NCBI GenBank assembly: GCA_947652115.1
Contig: OX393562.1
Span: 10,268,157 to 10,332,156 of the forward strand
Direction of reading: 5' to 3'
Length of the DNA stretch: 64,000 nucleotides
Source of the DNA: Blastomussa wellsi
Taxonomy: Eukaryota > Cnidaria > Anthozoa > Scleractinia > Plerogyridae
The notes beneath the pieces were generated by a model. That model worked only from the letters and a program-made list of their open reading frames with translations. It ran no database searches and was not told the DNA's origin. The translations under genes were made by a program, and so were the position numbers. This document shows positions 1 to 12,093 of the stretch, piece by piece (position 1 is the first letter of the stretch; the number at the start of each line of letters is the position of its first letter).

Positions 1-296
1 TGAAAAGGCGATCTTTTCTTGACGACGCAACTGGGGGAACATTTGCGCCTTAATTTCAGCCGATTCGGCAAACCTTCCAAAAAATAGAGTTTTTGGCCTT
101 CCGAAAAATTTCATTTTTAGCTAAAAAATTTCGGCTACCGCGAATCGCTTAAAAGGGGATTTTTCCGTGACTCCGACAATGCGGGAACATTTGCGCGTTA
201 TTTTAAGACCATTCTTCAAACCGTCCTGAAAATCGAGTTTTTGGCCTTCCAAAAAATTTCATTTTTTGCTAAAAAATTTTGGCTACCGCGAATCGC
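1..296 (+). repeat. HOR block A1, right end only
   Basis: Two monomers (1-148, 149-296) that precede the landmark monomer at 297. The same two monomers precede the landmark at 27,163, where they lie at 26,867-27,162, so this is the tail of a block like A4 cut by the window edge. The second monomer has the AAAAGGGGAT variant and the join TGAAAATCGAG, both also seen at 27,010-27,105. Confidence 0.85.
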
Positions 297-444
297 TGAA
301 AAGGCGATGTTTCCGTGACGGCGCCACTTCGTTAACATTTGTACCTTTATTTCAGCCGATTCGGCAAACCTTCCAAAAATCAAGTTTTTGGCCTTCCGTG
401 AAACTTCATTCTTTTGCTAAAAAATTTCGGCTACCGCGAATCGC

Positions 445-556
445 TGGAAAGGCGATCTTTTCGTGAGGTTCCCAATGCGGGACCATTTGCACTGTTGGAA
501 AGCTTCCAGAAAGCAAGTTTTTGGCCTTCCGTAAAATTTCGGCTACCGCGAATCGA
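445..556 (+). repeat. 112-bp truncated monomer (HOR landmark)
   Basis: This monomer has lost about 36 bp. It reads GAGGTTCCCAATGCGGGACC and then TGTTGGAAAGCTTCCAGAAAG, skipping the GCCGATTCGGC block, and its ATTTTTTGCT block is also missing. It recurs at 7,982, 14,965, 27,311, 34,848, 45,740 and 59,325, always one monomer after the A-block landmark. Seven copies with the same deletion show that it arose once and was then copied with the HOR. Confidence 0.9.
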
Positions 557-1444
557 TGAAAAGGCGATCTTTTCGCGACGACGCCACTGCGGGAACATTT
601 ACGCGCTTATTTCAGCCGATTCGGAAAACCTTCAAAAAATCAAGTTTTTGGCCTTCCGTGAAATTTCATTTTTTTGCTAAAAATTTTTGCCTTCCGCGAA
701 TCGCTGAAAAAGCTATGTTTTCGTTACGGCGCCACTGCGGGAACATTTGCGCGTTTATTTCAAACGATTCGCTAAACCTTCCAAAAATCAAGTTTTTGGC
801 CTTGTGTAAAATTTTATTTTTTGCGAAAAAATTTCGTCAACCGCAAATGGCTGAAAAGGCGATGTTTTCGTGACGCCGCCACTCCGGGAACATTTGCGCC
901 TTAATTTCAAACGCTTCGGTAATCCTCCAAAAGAATCAAGTTTTTGGCCTTCCGTGAAATTTCATTTTTTTGCTAAAAAATGTTGGCTTACGCGAATCGC
1001 TGAAAAAGCGATGTTTTCGTGACGGCGCCACTACGGGAACATTTGCGCGTTAATTTCAAACGATTCGCTTAACCTTCCAAAAATCAAGTTTTTGGCCTTG
1101 TGCAAAATTTTGTTTTTTGCGAAAAAATTCCGTCAACCGCAAATGGCTGAAAAGGCGATGTTTTCGTGACGGCGCAACTCCGGGAACATTTGCGCCTTAA
1201 TTTCAAACGATTCGGCAAACCTTCCAAAAACATCAAGTTTTAGGTACTCGGTAAAATTTCATTTTTTGCTAAAAAATTTCGCCTACCGCGAATCGCTGAA
1301 AAGGCGATCTTTTGTTGACGACGCGACTTGGGGAACATTTGCGCGTTAATTTCAGCCAATTCGGTAAACCTCCAAAAGAATCAAGTTTTCGGCCTTCCGT
1401 AAAATTTCATTTTTTGCTAAAAAATTTTGGCTTCCGCGAATCGC

Positions 1445-1573
1445 TGAAAAAGCGATGTTTTCGTTACGGCGCCACTGCGGGAACATTTGCGCGTCAATTT
1501 CAAAGTTTTCCAGTTTTTACCTTCCGTAAAATTTCATTTTTTGCTAAAAGAAATTTGGTCTTCCGCGAATCGC
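1445..1573 (+). repeat. 129-bp truncated monomer
   Basis: About 19 bp are missing around the GCCGATTCGGC block. The diagnostic join is TTTCAAAGTTTTCCAG. Copies start at 1,445, 8,982, 15,965, 22,337, 28,311, 35,848, 40,202, 46,740 and 53,112. The copies at 22,337, 40,202 and 53,112 are a sub-form reading GCGGCAACATTTG. Confidence 0.88.
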
Positions 1574-2015
1574 TGAAAAGGTGATGTCTTAGTGGCGGCG
1601 CCACTACGAGAACATTTGCGCGTTAATTTCGCCCGATTCTGGAAACCTTCTAAAAAATGAAGTTTTTGTCCTTCCGTAAAATTCATTTTTTGCTAAAAAA
1701 TTTCGGCTACCGCGAATCACTGAAAAGGCGATGTTTTCGTGACGACGCCACTTTGGGAACATTTGCGCGTTAATTTCAGCCGATTCGGCAAACCTTCCAA
1801 AATATAGAGTTTTTGGCCTTACGAACAATTTCATTTTTAGCTAAAAAATTTCGGCTACCGCGAATCGCTGAAAAGGCGATTTTTTCGTGACTTCGCCACG
1901 GCGGGACCATTTGCGCGTTAATTTCAGCCGATTAGGCAAACCTTCCATAAAATCAAGTTTTTTTCTTTCTTCAAATTTCATTTTTTGCTAAGAAATTTCG
2001 TCCACCGCGAATCGC

Positions 2016-2062
2016 TGAAAAGGCGATCTTTTTGCTAAAAAATTTCGTCTACCGCGAATCGC
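2016..2062 (+). repeat. 47-bp mini-monomer
   Basis: The shortest unit in the array: GAAAAGGCGATC is fused directly to TTTTTGCTAAAAAATTTCG, so about 100 bp of internal monomer is lost while the two hairpin-forming ends are kept. Copies start at 2,016, 9,553, 16,536, 22,907, 28,882, 36,419, 40,772 and 53,682. A diverged copy at 60,472 has CCTAAAAAATTTCG. The fusion lies in a T-run, which suggests slippage or microhomology deletion. Confidence 0.9.
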
Positions 2063-2653
2063 TGAAAAGGCGATCTTTTCGTGGCGACGCAACAACGGGG
2101 ATATTTGCGAGTTAATTCCAGCCGATTCGGCAAACCTTCCAAAAAATCAAGTTTTTGGCATTGCGTAAAAGTTCATTTTCTTCTAAAAAATGTCGTCAAC
2201 CACAAATGGCTGAAAAGGTTATGTTTTCCTAACGGCGCCACGGCGGGACAATTTGCGCGTTAATTTTCGCCGATTCGGCAAACCTTCCAAAAAACAAGTT
2301 TTTGGCCTTCCGTGAAATTTCACTTTTTTCCTAAAAAATTTTGGCTTCCGCGAATCGCTGAAAAAGCAATGTTTTCGTGACGGCGCCACTGCGGGAAGAT
2401 TTGCGTGTTAATTTCGCCGGACTCGGGAAACCTTCTAAAAAATCAAGTTTTTGGCCTTCCTTAAAATTTCATTTTTTGCTAAAAAACTTCGTCAACTGCG
2501 AATCGCTGAAAACGCGATCTTTAAGTGGCGGCGCTACTACGGGAACATTTGCGCGTTATTTTCAGCCGATTCGGCAAACCTTCAAAAAATAAATTTTTTG
2601 TCCTTCCGTAAAATTTCTTTTTTTGCTAAAAATTTTCGTACACCGCAAATAGC

Positions 2654-2774
2654 TGAAAAGCCGAACATTTGCGCGTTATTTTAAGACCATTCGGCAAACC
2701 GTCCTAAAAATCAAGATTTTGGCCTTTCGTAAAATTTCATTTTTTGCTAAAAAATTTCGGCTACCGCGAATCGC
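2654..2774 (+). repeat. 120/121-bp truncated monomer class
   Basis: About 27 bp are deleted between GAAAAGGCGA and ACATTTGCGCG, removing the GGCGCC palindrome. Typical text is GGCGAACATTTGCGCGTTA followed by TTTTAAGACCATTCGG. In A2 it occurs at 2,654, 4,700 and 6,271, and equivalents occur in every later block. The copy at 2,654 and its HOR equivalents carry AGCTGAAAAGCCG. Confidence 0.88.
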
Positions 2775-3958
2775 TGAAAAGGCGATGTTTCCGTGACGGC
2801 GCCACTTCGTTAACATTTGTACCTTTATTTCAACCGATTCGGCAAACCTTCAAAAAATCAAGTTTTTGGCCTTGTGTAAAATTTCATTTTTTGCGAGAAA
2901 ATTTCGGGTACCACGAATCGCTGAAAAGGCGATCTCTTCGTGACGGCGCCACTTCGGGAACACTTGCGCCTTAATTTCAAACGCTTCGGCAATCCTCCAA
3001 AAGAATCAAGTTTTTGGCCTTCCGTGAAATTTCACTTTTTTCCTAAAAAATTTTGGCTTCCGCGAATCGCTGAAAAAGCAATGTTTTCGTGACGGCGCCA
3101 CTGCGGGAAGATTTGCGTGTTAATTTCGCCGGACTCGGGAAACCTTCTAAAAAATCAAGTTTTTGGCCTTCCGAAAAATTTCATTTTCTGCTTAAAAATT
3201 TCGCCTAGCGCGAATCGCTGAAAAGGCGATCTTTTCTTGACGACGCAACTGGGGGAACATTTGCGCCTTAATTTCAGCCGATTCGGCAAACCTTCCAAAA
3301 AATAGAGTTTTTGGCCTTCCGAAAAATTTCATTTTTAGCTAAAAAAATTCGGCTACCGCGAATCGCTTAAAAGGCGATTTTTCCGTAACTCCGACAATGC
3401 GGGAACATTTGCGCGTTATTTTAAGACCATTCTTCAAACCGTCCTGAAAATCAAGATTTTGGCCTTTCGTAAAATTTCATTTTTTGCTAAAAAATTTCGG
3501 CTACGGCAAATCAGTGAAAAGGCAATGTTTTCGTGAGGTCGCCACTGCAGGAACATTTGCGCGTAAATTTAGGCCGATTCCGCAAACTTTCCAAAAAGTC
3601 AAGTTTTTGGTATTTCGTAAAATTTCAGTTTTTGCTAAAAACTTTTGGCTTCCTCGAATCGCTGAAAAGGCGATCTTTTCTTGACGACGCCACTGGGGGA
3701 ACATTTGCGCGTTAATTTCAGCCGATTCGGCAAACCTACCCAAAAATAGAGTTTTTGGCCTTCCGAAAAATTTCATTTTTCGCTAAAAAATTGCGGCTAC
3801 CGCGAATCGCATAAAAGGCGATTTTTTTCGTGACTCCGCCACTGCGGGAACATTTGCGCGTTATTTTAAGACCATTTGGCAAACCGTCCTAAAAATCAAG
3901 ATTTTGGCCTTTCGTAAAATTTCATTTTTACTAAAAAATTTCGGCTACCGCGAATGGC

Positions 3959-4550
3959 TCAAAAGGTGATCTTTTCGTGACGGCGTCAGTGGGGGAACAT
4001 TTGCGCGTTAATTTCAGACGATTCGGCAATCCTCCAAAAGAATCAAGTTTTTGGCCTTCCGTGAAATTTCATTTTTTTCATAAAAAATTTTGGCTTCCGC
4101 GAATCGCTGAAAAAGCAACGTTTTCGTGACGGCGCCACTGCGGGAAGATTTGCGTGTTAATTTTGCCGGACTCGGGAAACCTTCTAAAAAATCAAGTTTT
4201 TGGCCTTCCGAAAAATTTCATTTTCTGCTTAAAAATTTCGCCTAGCGCGAATCGCTGAAAAGGCGATCTTTTCTTGACGACGCAACTGGGGGAACATTTG
4301 CGCCTTAATTTCAGCCGATTCGGCAAACCTTCCAAAAAATAAAGTTTTTGGCCTTTCGAAAAATTTCATTTTTAGCTAAAAAATTTCGGCTACCGCGAAT
4401 CGCTTAAAAGGCGATTTTTCCGTGACTCCGACAATGCGGGAACATTTGCGCGTTATTTTAAGACCATTCTTCAAACCGTCCTAAAAATAGAGATTTTGGC
4501 CTTTCGTAAAATTTCATTTTTACTAAAAAATTTCGGCTACCGCGAATGGC
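3959..4550 (+). repeat. 592-bp (four-monomer) segmental insertion inside A2
   Basis: The monomer starting GGCTCAAAAGGTGATC occurs at 3,959 and again exactly four monomers later at 4,551. The intervening monomers resemble those at 3,071-3,514. In A3, A4 and A6 this monomer occurs without the duplication; A5 has it in the same form (30,825 and 31,417). This is a presence/absence difference between HOR copies. Confidence 0.85.
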
Positions 4551-5703
4551 TCAAAAGGTGATCTTTTCGTGACGGCGTCAGTGGGGGAACATTTGCGCGT
4601 TAATTTCAGACGATTCGGCAAACCTTCCAAAAAAATCAATTTTTTGTCCTTCCGTAAAATTTCTTTTTTGGCTAAAAATTTTCGTCCACCGCAAATCGCT
4701 GAAAAGGCGAACATTTGCGCGTTATTTTAAGACCATTCGGCAAACCGTCCTAAAAATCAAGATTTTAGCCTTACGTAAAATTTAATTTTTTGCTAAAAAT
4801 TTCGGCTACCGCGAATCGCTGAAAAGGCGATGTTTCCGTGACGCCGCCACTTCGTTAACAATTGCACCTTTATTTCAGCCGATTCGGCAAACCTTCAAAA
4901 AATCAAGTTTTCGACCTTCCGTGAAACTTCATTTTTTTGCTAAAACATTTCAGCTAACGCGAATCGCTGAAAAGGCGATGTTTTCGTGACGGCGCCACTG
5001 CGGGAACATTTGCGTGTTAATTTCAGCCGATTCGGTAAACCTTCCAAAAATCAAGTTTTTGGCCTTCCGTGAAACTTCATTTTTTTGCTAAAACATTTCA
5101 GCTAACGCGAATCGCTGAAAAGGCGATGTTTTCGTGACGGCGCCACTGCCGGACCATTTGAGCGTTAATTTCAGACGATTCGGCAAACCTTAAAAAAAAT
5201 CAAGGTTTTGGCCTTTCGTAAAATTTCATTTTTTGCGAAAAATTTTCGGGTAACGCGAATCGCTGAAAAGGCGATGTTTTCGTGACGGCGCCACTGCCGG
5301 ACCATTTACACGTCAATTTATGACGATTCGGCAAACCTTAAAAAAATCAACTTTTTTGCCTTCAATAAAACTTCATTTTTTGCTAAAAAATTTCTGCTAC
5401 CGCGAATGGCTTAAAAGGCGATATTTTCTTGACGGCGCCACTGGGGAACATTTGCGCCTTTATTTCAGCCGATTTGGCAAACCTTCAAAAAATAAAGTTT
5501 TTTGCCTTCTGTAAGATGTCATTTTTTGCTAAAAAAAATTACGACTACCACGAATCGCTGAAAAGGCGATGTTTTCGTGACGTCGCCATTGCGGAAACAT
5601 TTGCGCGCTAATTTCAGCCTATTCGGCAAACCTTCCAAAATAAGGTTTTTGGCCTTTCGTAAAATTTAATTTTTTTCGAAAAATTTCGTCCACCGCGAAT
5701 CGC

Positions 5704-5828
5704 TGCGTCACCACCGGAACAGTTGCGCGTTAATTTCGGCCGGTTTGGGAAGCCTTCCAAAAAATCAAGTTTTTGGCCTTTCTTAAAATTTCATTTTTCG
5801 CTAAAAAATTTCGTAAACTGAGAATCGC
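5704..5828 (+). repeat. 125-bp truncated monomer
   Basis: The usual GAAAAGGCGATGTTTTCGTG start is lost, giving CGCTGCGTCACCACCGGAAC. Copies start at 5,704, 12,500, 19,336, 21,353, 23,957, 32,570, 39,218, 43,275, 50,111, 52,128 and 57,047. Sub-variants distinguish lineages: GAATTGCTGC at 12,500, 23,957, 43,275 and 57,047; CCATCGCGAATC at 19,336 and 50,111. Confidence 0.88.
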
Positions 5829-7724
5829 TGAAAACGCGATGTTTTCGTGGCGGCGCTACTACGGGAACATTTGCGCGTTAATTTCAGCCGATTCGGCAAA
5901 CCTTCCAAAAAATCAAGTTTTTGGCATTGCGTAAAAGTTCATTTTCTTCTAAAAAATGTCGTCAACCACAAATGGCTGAAAAGGTTATGTTTTCCTAACG
6001 GCGCCACGGCGGGACAATTTGCGCGTTAATTTTCGCCGATTCGGCAAACCTTCCAAAAAACAAGTTTTTTGTCTTCCTTCAAATTTCATTTTTTGCTAAA
6101 AAACTTCGTCAACTGCGAATCGCTGAAAACGCGATGTTTAAGTGGCGGCGCTACTACGGGAACATTTGCGCGTTAATTTCAGCCAATTCGGCAAACCTTC
6201 AAAAAATCAATTTTTTGTCCTTCCGTAAAATTTCTTTTTTTGCTAAAAATTTTCGTCCACCGCAAATCGCTGAAAAGGCGAACATTTGCGCGTTATTTTA
6301 AGACCATTCGGCAAACCGTCCTAAAAATCAAGATTTTGGCCTTTCGTAAAATTTCATTTTTTGCTAAAAAATTTCGGCTACCGCGAATCGCTGAAAAGGC
6401 GATGTTTCCGTGACGGCGCCACTTCGTTAACATTTGTACCTTTATTTCAACCGATTCGGCAAACCTTCAAAAAATCAAGTTTTTGGCCTTGTGTAAAATT
6501 TCATTTTTTGCGAGAAAATTTCGGGTACCACGAATCGCTGAAAAGGCGATCTCTTCGTGACGGCGCCACTTCGGGAACACTTGCGCCTTAATTTCAAACG
6601 CTTCGGCAATCCTCCAAAAGAATCAAGTTTTTGGCCTTCCGTGAAATTTCACTTTTTTCCTAAAAAATTTTGGCTTCCGCGAATCGCTGAAAAAGCAATG
6701 TTTTCGTGACGGCGCCACTGCGGGAAGATTTGCGTGTTAATTTCGCCGGACTCGGGAAACCTTCTAAAAAATCAAGTTTTTGGCCTTCCGAAAAATTTCA
6801 TTTTCTGCTTAAAAATCTCGCCTAGCGCGAATCGCTGAAAAGGCGATCTTTTCTTGACGACGCAACTAGGGGAACATTTGCGCCTTAATTTCAGCCGATT
6901 CGGCAAACCTTCCAAAAAATTGAGTTTTTGGCCTTCCGAAAAATTTCATTTTTAGCTAAAAAATTTCGGCTACCGCGAATCGCTTAAAAAGCGATTTTTC
7001 CGTGACTCCGACAATGCGGGAACATTTGCGCGTTATTTTAAGACCATTCTTCAAACCGTCCTGAAAATCAAGATTTTGGCCTTTCGTAAAATTTCATTTT
7101 TTGCTAAAAAATTTCGGCTACGGCAAATCAGTGAAAAGGCAATGTTTTCGTGAGGTCGCCACTGCAGGAACATTTGCGCGTGAATTTAGGCCGATTCCGC
7201 AAACTTTCCAAAAAGTCAAGTTTTTGGTATTTCGTAAAATTTCAGTTTTTGCTAAAAACTTTTGGCTTCCTCGAATCGCTGAAAAGGCGATCTTTTCTTG
7301 ACGACGCCACTGGGGGAACATTTGCGCGTTAATTTCAGCCGATTCGGCAAACCTACCAAAAAATAGAGTTTTTGGCCTTCCGAAAAATTTCATTTTTCGC
7401 TAAAAAATTGCGGCTACCGCGAATCGCTTAAAAGGCGATTTTTTTCGTGACTCCGCCACTGCGGGAACATTTGCGCGTTATTTTAAGACCATTTGGCAAA
7501 CCGTCCTAAAAATCAAGATTTTGGCCTTTCGTAAAATTTCATTTTTACTAAAAAATTTCGGCTACCGCGAATGGCTCAAAAGGTGATCTTTTCGTGACGG
7601 CGTCAGTGGGGGAACATTTGCGCGTTAATTTCAGACGATTCGGCAAACCTTCCAAAAAAATCAAGATTTTGTCCTTCCGTAAAATTTCTTTTTTTGCTAA
7701 AAATTTTCGTCCACCGCAAATCGC

Positions 7725-7833
7725 TGAAAAGGCGAACATTTGCGCGTTATTTTAAGACCATTCGGCAAATCAAGATTTTGGCCTTTGTTAAAATTTCATT
7801 TTTTGCTAAAAAATTTCGGCTACCGCGAATCGC
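7725..7833 (+). repeat. 109-bp doubly deleted monomer
   Basis: It combines the deletion of the 120/121-bp class with a second loss of about 12 bp at CATTCGGCAAATCAAGATTTT, where the GTCCTAAAA stretch is missing. Copies lie at 7,725, 34,591 and 59,068 (the last with AAATCCATATTTT). Each sits immediately before an A-block landmark. A3, A6 and the other block boundaries use a different join (TGAAAATCAAG or TGAAAATCGAG). Confidence 0.85.
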
Positions 7834-10800
7834 TGAAAAGGCGATGTTTCCGTGACGGCGCCACTTCGTTAACATTTGTACCTTTATTTCAGCCGATTCG
7901 GCAAACCTTCCAAAAATCAAGTTTTTGGCCTTCCGTGAAACTTCATTCTTTTGCTAAAAAATTTCGGCTACCGCGAATCGCTGGAAAGGCGATCTTTTCG
8001 TGAGGTTCCCAATGCGGGACCATTTGCACTGTTGGAAAGCTTCCAGAAAGCAAGTTTTTGGCCTTCCGTAAAATTTCGGCTACCGCGAATCGATGAAAAG
8101 GCGATCTTTTCGCGACGACGCCACTGCGGGAACATTTACGCGCTTATTTCAGCCGATTCGGAAAACCTTCAAAAAATCAAGTTTTTGGCCTTCCGTGAAA
8201 TTTCATTTTTTTGCTAAAAATTTTTGCCTTCCGCGAATCGCTGAAAAAGCTATGTTTTCGTTACGGCGCCACTGCGGGAACATTTGCGCGTTTATTTCAA
8301 ACGATTCGCTAAACCTTCCAAAAATCAAGTTTTTGGCCTTGTGTAAAATTTTATTTTTTGCGAAAAAATTTCGTCAACCGCAAATGGCTGAAAAGGCGAT
8401 GTTTTCGTGACGCCGCCACTCCGGGAACATTTGCGCCTTAATTTCAAACGCTTCGGCAATCCTCCAAAAGAATCAAGTTTTTGGCCTTCCGTGAAATTTC
8501 ATTTTTTTGCTAAAAAATGTTGGCTTACGCGAATCGCTGAAAAAGCGATGTTTTCGTGACGGCGCCACTACGGGAACATTTGCGCGTTAATTTCAAACGA
8601 TTCGCTTAACCTTCCAAAAATCAAGTTTTTGGCCTTGTGCAAAATTTTGTTTTTTGCGAAAAAATTCCGTCAACCGCAAATGGCTGAAAAGGCGATGTTT
8701 TCGTGACGGCGCAACTCCGGGAACATTTGCGCCTTAATTTCAAACGATTCGGCAAACCTTCCAAAAACATCAAGTTTTAGGTACTCGGTAAAATTTCATT
8801 TTTTGCTAAAAAATTTCGCCTACCGCGAATCGCTGAAAAGGCGATCTTTTGTTGACGACGCGACTTGGGGAACATTTGCGCGTTAATTTCAGCCAATTCG
8901 GTAAACCTCCAAAAGAATCAAGTTTTCGGCCTTCCGTAAAATTTCATTTTTTGCTAAAAAATTTTGGCTTCCGCGAATCGCTGAAAAAGCGATGTTTTCG
9001 TTACGGCGCCACTGCGGGAACATTTGCGCGTCAATTTCAAAGTTTTCCAGTTTTTACCTTCCGTAAAATTTCATTTTTTGCTAAAAGAAATTTGGTCTTC
9101 CGCGAATCGCTGAAAAGGTGATGTCTTAGTGGCGGCGCCACTACGAGAACATTTGCGCGTTAATTTCGCCCGATTCTGGAAACCTTCTAAAAAATGAAGT
9201 TTTTGTCCTTCCGTAAAATTCATTTTTTGCTAAAAAATTTCGGCTACCGCGAATCACTGAAAAGGCGATGTTTTCGTGACGACGCCACTTTGGGAACATT
9301 TGCGCGTTAATTTCAGCCGATTCGGCAAACCTTCCAAAATATAGAGTTTTTGGCCTTACGAACAATTTCATTTTTAGCTAAAAAATTTCGGCTACCGCGA
9401 ATCGCTGAAAAGGCGATTTTTTCGTGACTTCGCCACGGCGGGACCATTTGCGCGTTAATTTCAGCCGATTAGGCAAACCTTCCATAAAATCAAGTTTTTT
9501 TCTTTCTTCAAATTTCATTTTTTGCTAAGAAATTTCGTCCACCGCGAATCGCTGAAAAGGCGATCTTTTTGCTAAAAAATTTCGTCTACCGCGAATCGCT
9601 GAAAAGGCGATCTTTTCGTGGCGACGCAACAACGGGGATATTTGCGAGTTAATTCCAGCCGATTCGGCAAACCTTCCAAAAAATCAAGTTTTTGGCATTG
9701 CGTAAAAGTTCATTTTCTTCTAAAAAATGTCGTCAACCACAAATGGCTGAAAAGGTTATGTTTTCCTAACGGCGCCACGGCGGGACAATTTGCGCGTTAA
9801 TTTTCGCCGATTCGGCAAACCTTCCAAAAAACAAGTTTTTGGCCTTCCGTGAAATTTCACTTTTTTCCTAAAAAATTTTGGCTTCCGCGAATCGCTGAAA
9901 AAGCAATGTTTTCGTGACGGCGCCACTGCGGGAAGATTTGCGTGTTAATTTCGCCGGACTCGGGAAACCTTCTAAAAAATCAAGTTTTTGGCCTTCCTTA
10001 AAATTTCATTTTTTGCTAAAAAACTTCGTCAACTGCGAATCGCTGAAAACGCGATCTTTAAGTGGCGGCGCTACTACGGGAACATTTGCGCGTTATTTTC
10101 AGCCGATTCGGCAAACCTTCAAAAAATAAATTTTTTGTCCTTCCGTAAAATTTCTTTTTTTGCTAAAAATTTTCGTACACCGCAAATAGCTGAAAAGCCG
10201 AACATTTGCGCGTTATTTTAAGACCATTCGGCAAACCGTCCTAAAAATCAAGATTTTGGCCTTTCGTAAAATTTCATTTTTTGCTAAAAAATTTCGGCTA
10301 CCGCGAATCGCTGAAAAGGCGATGTTTCCGTGACGGCGCCACTTCGTTAACATTTGTACCTTTATTTCAACCGATTCGGCAAACCTTCAAAAAATCAAGT
10401 TTTTGGCCTTGTGTAAAATTTCATTTTTTGCGAGAAAATTTCGGGTACCACGAATCGCTGAAAAGGCGATCTCTTCGTGACGGCGCCACTTCGGGAACAC
10501 TTGCGCCTTAATTTCAAACGCTTCGGCAATCCTCCAAAAGAATCAAGTTTTTGGCCTTCCGTGAAATTTCACTTTTTTCCTAAAAAATTTTGGCTTCCGC
10601 GAATCGCTGAAAAAGCAATGTTTTCGTGACGGCGCCACTGCGGGAAGATTTGCGTGTTAATTTCGCCGGACTCGGGAAACCTTCTAAAAAATCAAGTTTT
10701 TGGCCTTCCGAAAAATTTCATTTTCTGCTTAAAAATTTCGCCTAGCGCGAATCGCTGAAAAGGCGATCTTTTCTTGACGACGCAACTGGGGGAACATTTG

Positions 10801-11797
10801 CGCCTTAATTTCAGCCGATTCGGCAAACCTTCCAAAAAATAGAGTTTTTGGCCTTCCGAAAAATTTCATTTTTAGCTAAAAAAATTCGGCTACCGCGAAT
10901 CGCTTAAAAGGCGATTTTTCCGTGACTCCGACAATGCGGGAACATTTGCGCGTTATTTTAAGACCATTCTTCAAACCGTCCTGAAAATCAAGATTTGGGC
11001 CTTTCGTAAAATTTCATTTTTTGCTAAAAAATTTCGGCTACGGCAAATCAGTGAAAAGGCAATGTTTTCGTGAGGTCGCCACTGCAGGAACATTTGCGCG
11101 TAAATTTAGGCCGATTCCGCAAACTTTCCAAAAAGTCAAGTTTTTGGTATTTCGTAAAATTTCAGTTTTTGCTAAAAACTTTTGGCTTCCTCGAATCGCT
11201 GAAAAGGCGATCTTTTCTTGACGACGCCACTGGGGGAACATTTGCGCGTTAATTTCAGCCGATTCGGCAAACCTACCCAAAAATAGAGTTTTTGGCCTTC
11301 CGAAAAATTTCATTTTTCGCTAAAAAATTGCGGCTACCGCGAATCGCATAAAAGGCGATTTTTTTCGTGACTCCGCCACTGCGGGAACATTTGCGCGTTA
11401 TTTTAAGACCATTTGGCAAACCGTCCTAAAAATCAAGATTTTGGCCTTTCGTAAAATTTCATTTTTACTAAAAAATTTCGGCTACCGCGAATGGCTCAAA
11501 AGGTGATCTTTTCGTGACGGCGTCAGTGGGGGAACATTTGCGCGTTAATTTCAGACGATTCGGCAAACCTTCCAAAAAAATCAATTTTTTGTCCTTCCGT
11601 AAAATTTCTTTTTTGGCTAAAAATTTTCGTCCACCGCAAATCGCTGAAAAGGCGAACATTTGCGCGTTATTTTAAGACCATTCGGCAAACCGTCCTAAAA
11701 ATCAAGATTTTAGCCTTTCGTAAAATTTAATTTTTTGCTAAAAATTTCGGCTACCGCGAATCGCTGAAAAGGCGATGTTTCCGTGACGGCGCCACTG

Positions 11798-12093
11798 CCG
11801 GACCATTTGAGCGTTAATTTCAGACGATTCGGCAAACCTTAAAAAAAATCAAGGTTTTGGCCTTTCGTAAAATTTCATTTTTTGCGAAAAAATTTCGGGT
11901 AACGCGAATCGCTGAAAAGGCGATGTTTTCGTGACGGCGCCACTGCCGGACCATTTGAGCGTTAATTTCAGACGATTCGGCAAACCTTAAAAAAAATCAA
12001 GGTTTTGGCCTTTCGTAAAATTTCATTTTTTGCGAAAAAATTTCGGGTAACGCGAATCGCTGAAAAGGCGATGTTTTCGTGACGGCGCCACTG
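11798..12093 (+). repeat. Exact tandem duplication of one 148-bp monomer
   Basis: Two consecutive monomers begin CCGGACCATTTGAGCG at 11,798 and 11,946 and appear identical, including the run of eight A and the GGGTAACGCG end. The pair is repeated at about 42,573 and 42,721, and at about 56,343 and 56,491, where the second copy has one extra A in the A-run. Other HOR copies have a single copy at this place (for example 5,151). Confidence 0.88.

Larger units (their letters stand above)
297..7833 (+). repeat. HOR block A2, 7,537 bp, 53 monomers
   Basis: The block starts at the landmark monomer whose first part reads GATGTTTCCGTGACGG and which is followed by a 112-bp truncated monomer. I counted 53 monomers from 297 to 7,833. 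Most are 147-149 bp. Exceptions lie at 445 (112 bp), 1,445 (129), 2,016 (47), 2,654 (121), 4,700 (120), 5,704 (125), 6,271 (121) and 7,725 (109). The block matches A5 at a constant offset of 26,866 bp over its whole length, with no net insertion or deletion. Its first half matches A3 at an offset of 7,537 bp. Confidence 0.9.

Noticed and set aside
52..92. CENP-B box in the monomer (ATTCGGCAAACCTTCCA)
   Set aside because: It has the TTCG and central A of the box but lacks the CGGG half, so only 5 of 9 essential bases match. This level can occur by chance and cannot support a CENP-B site.
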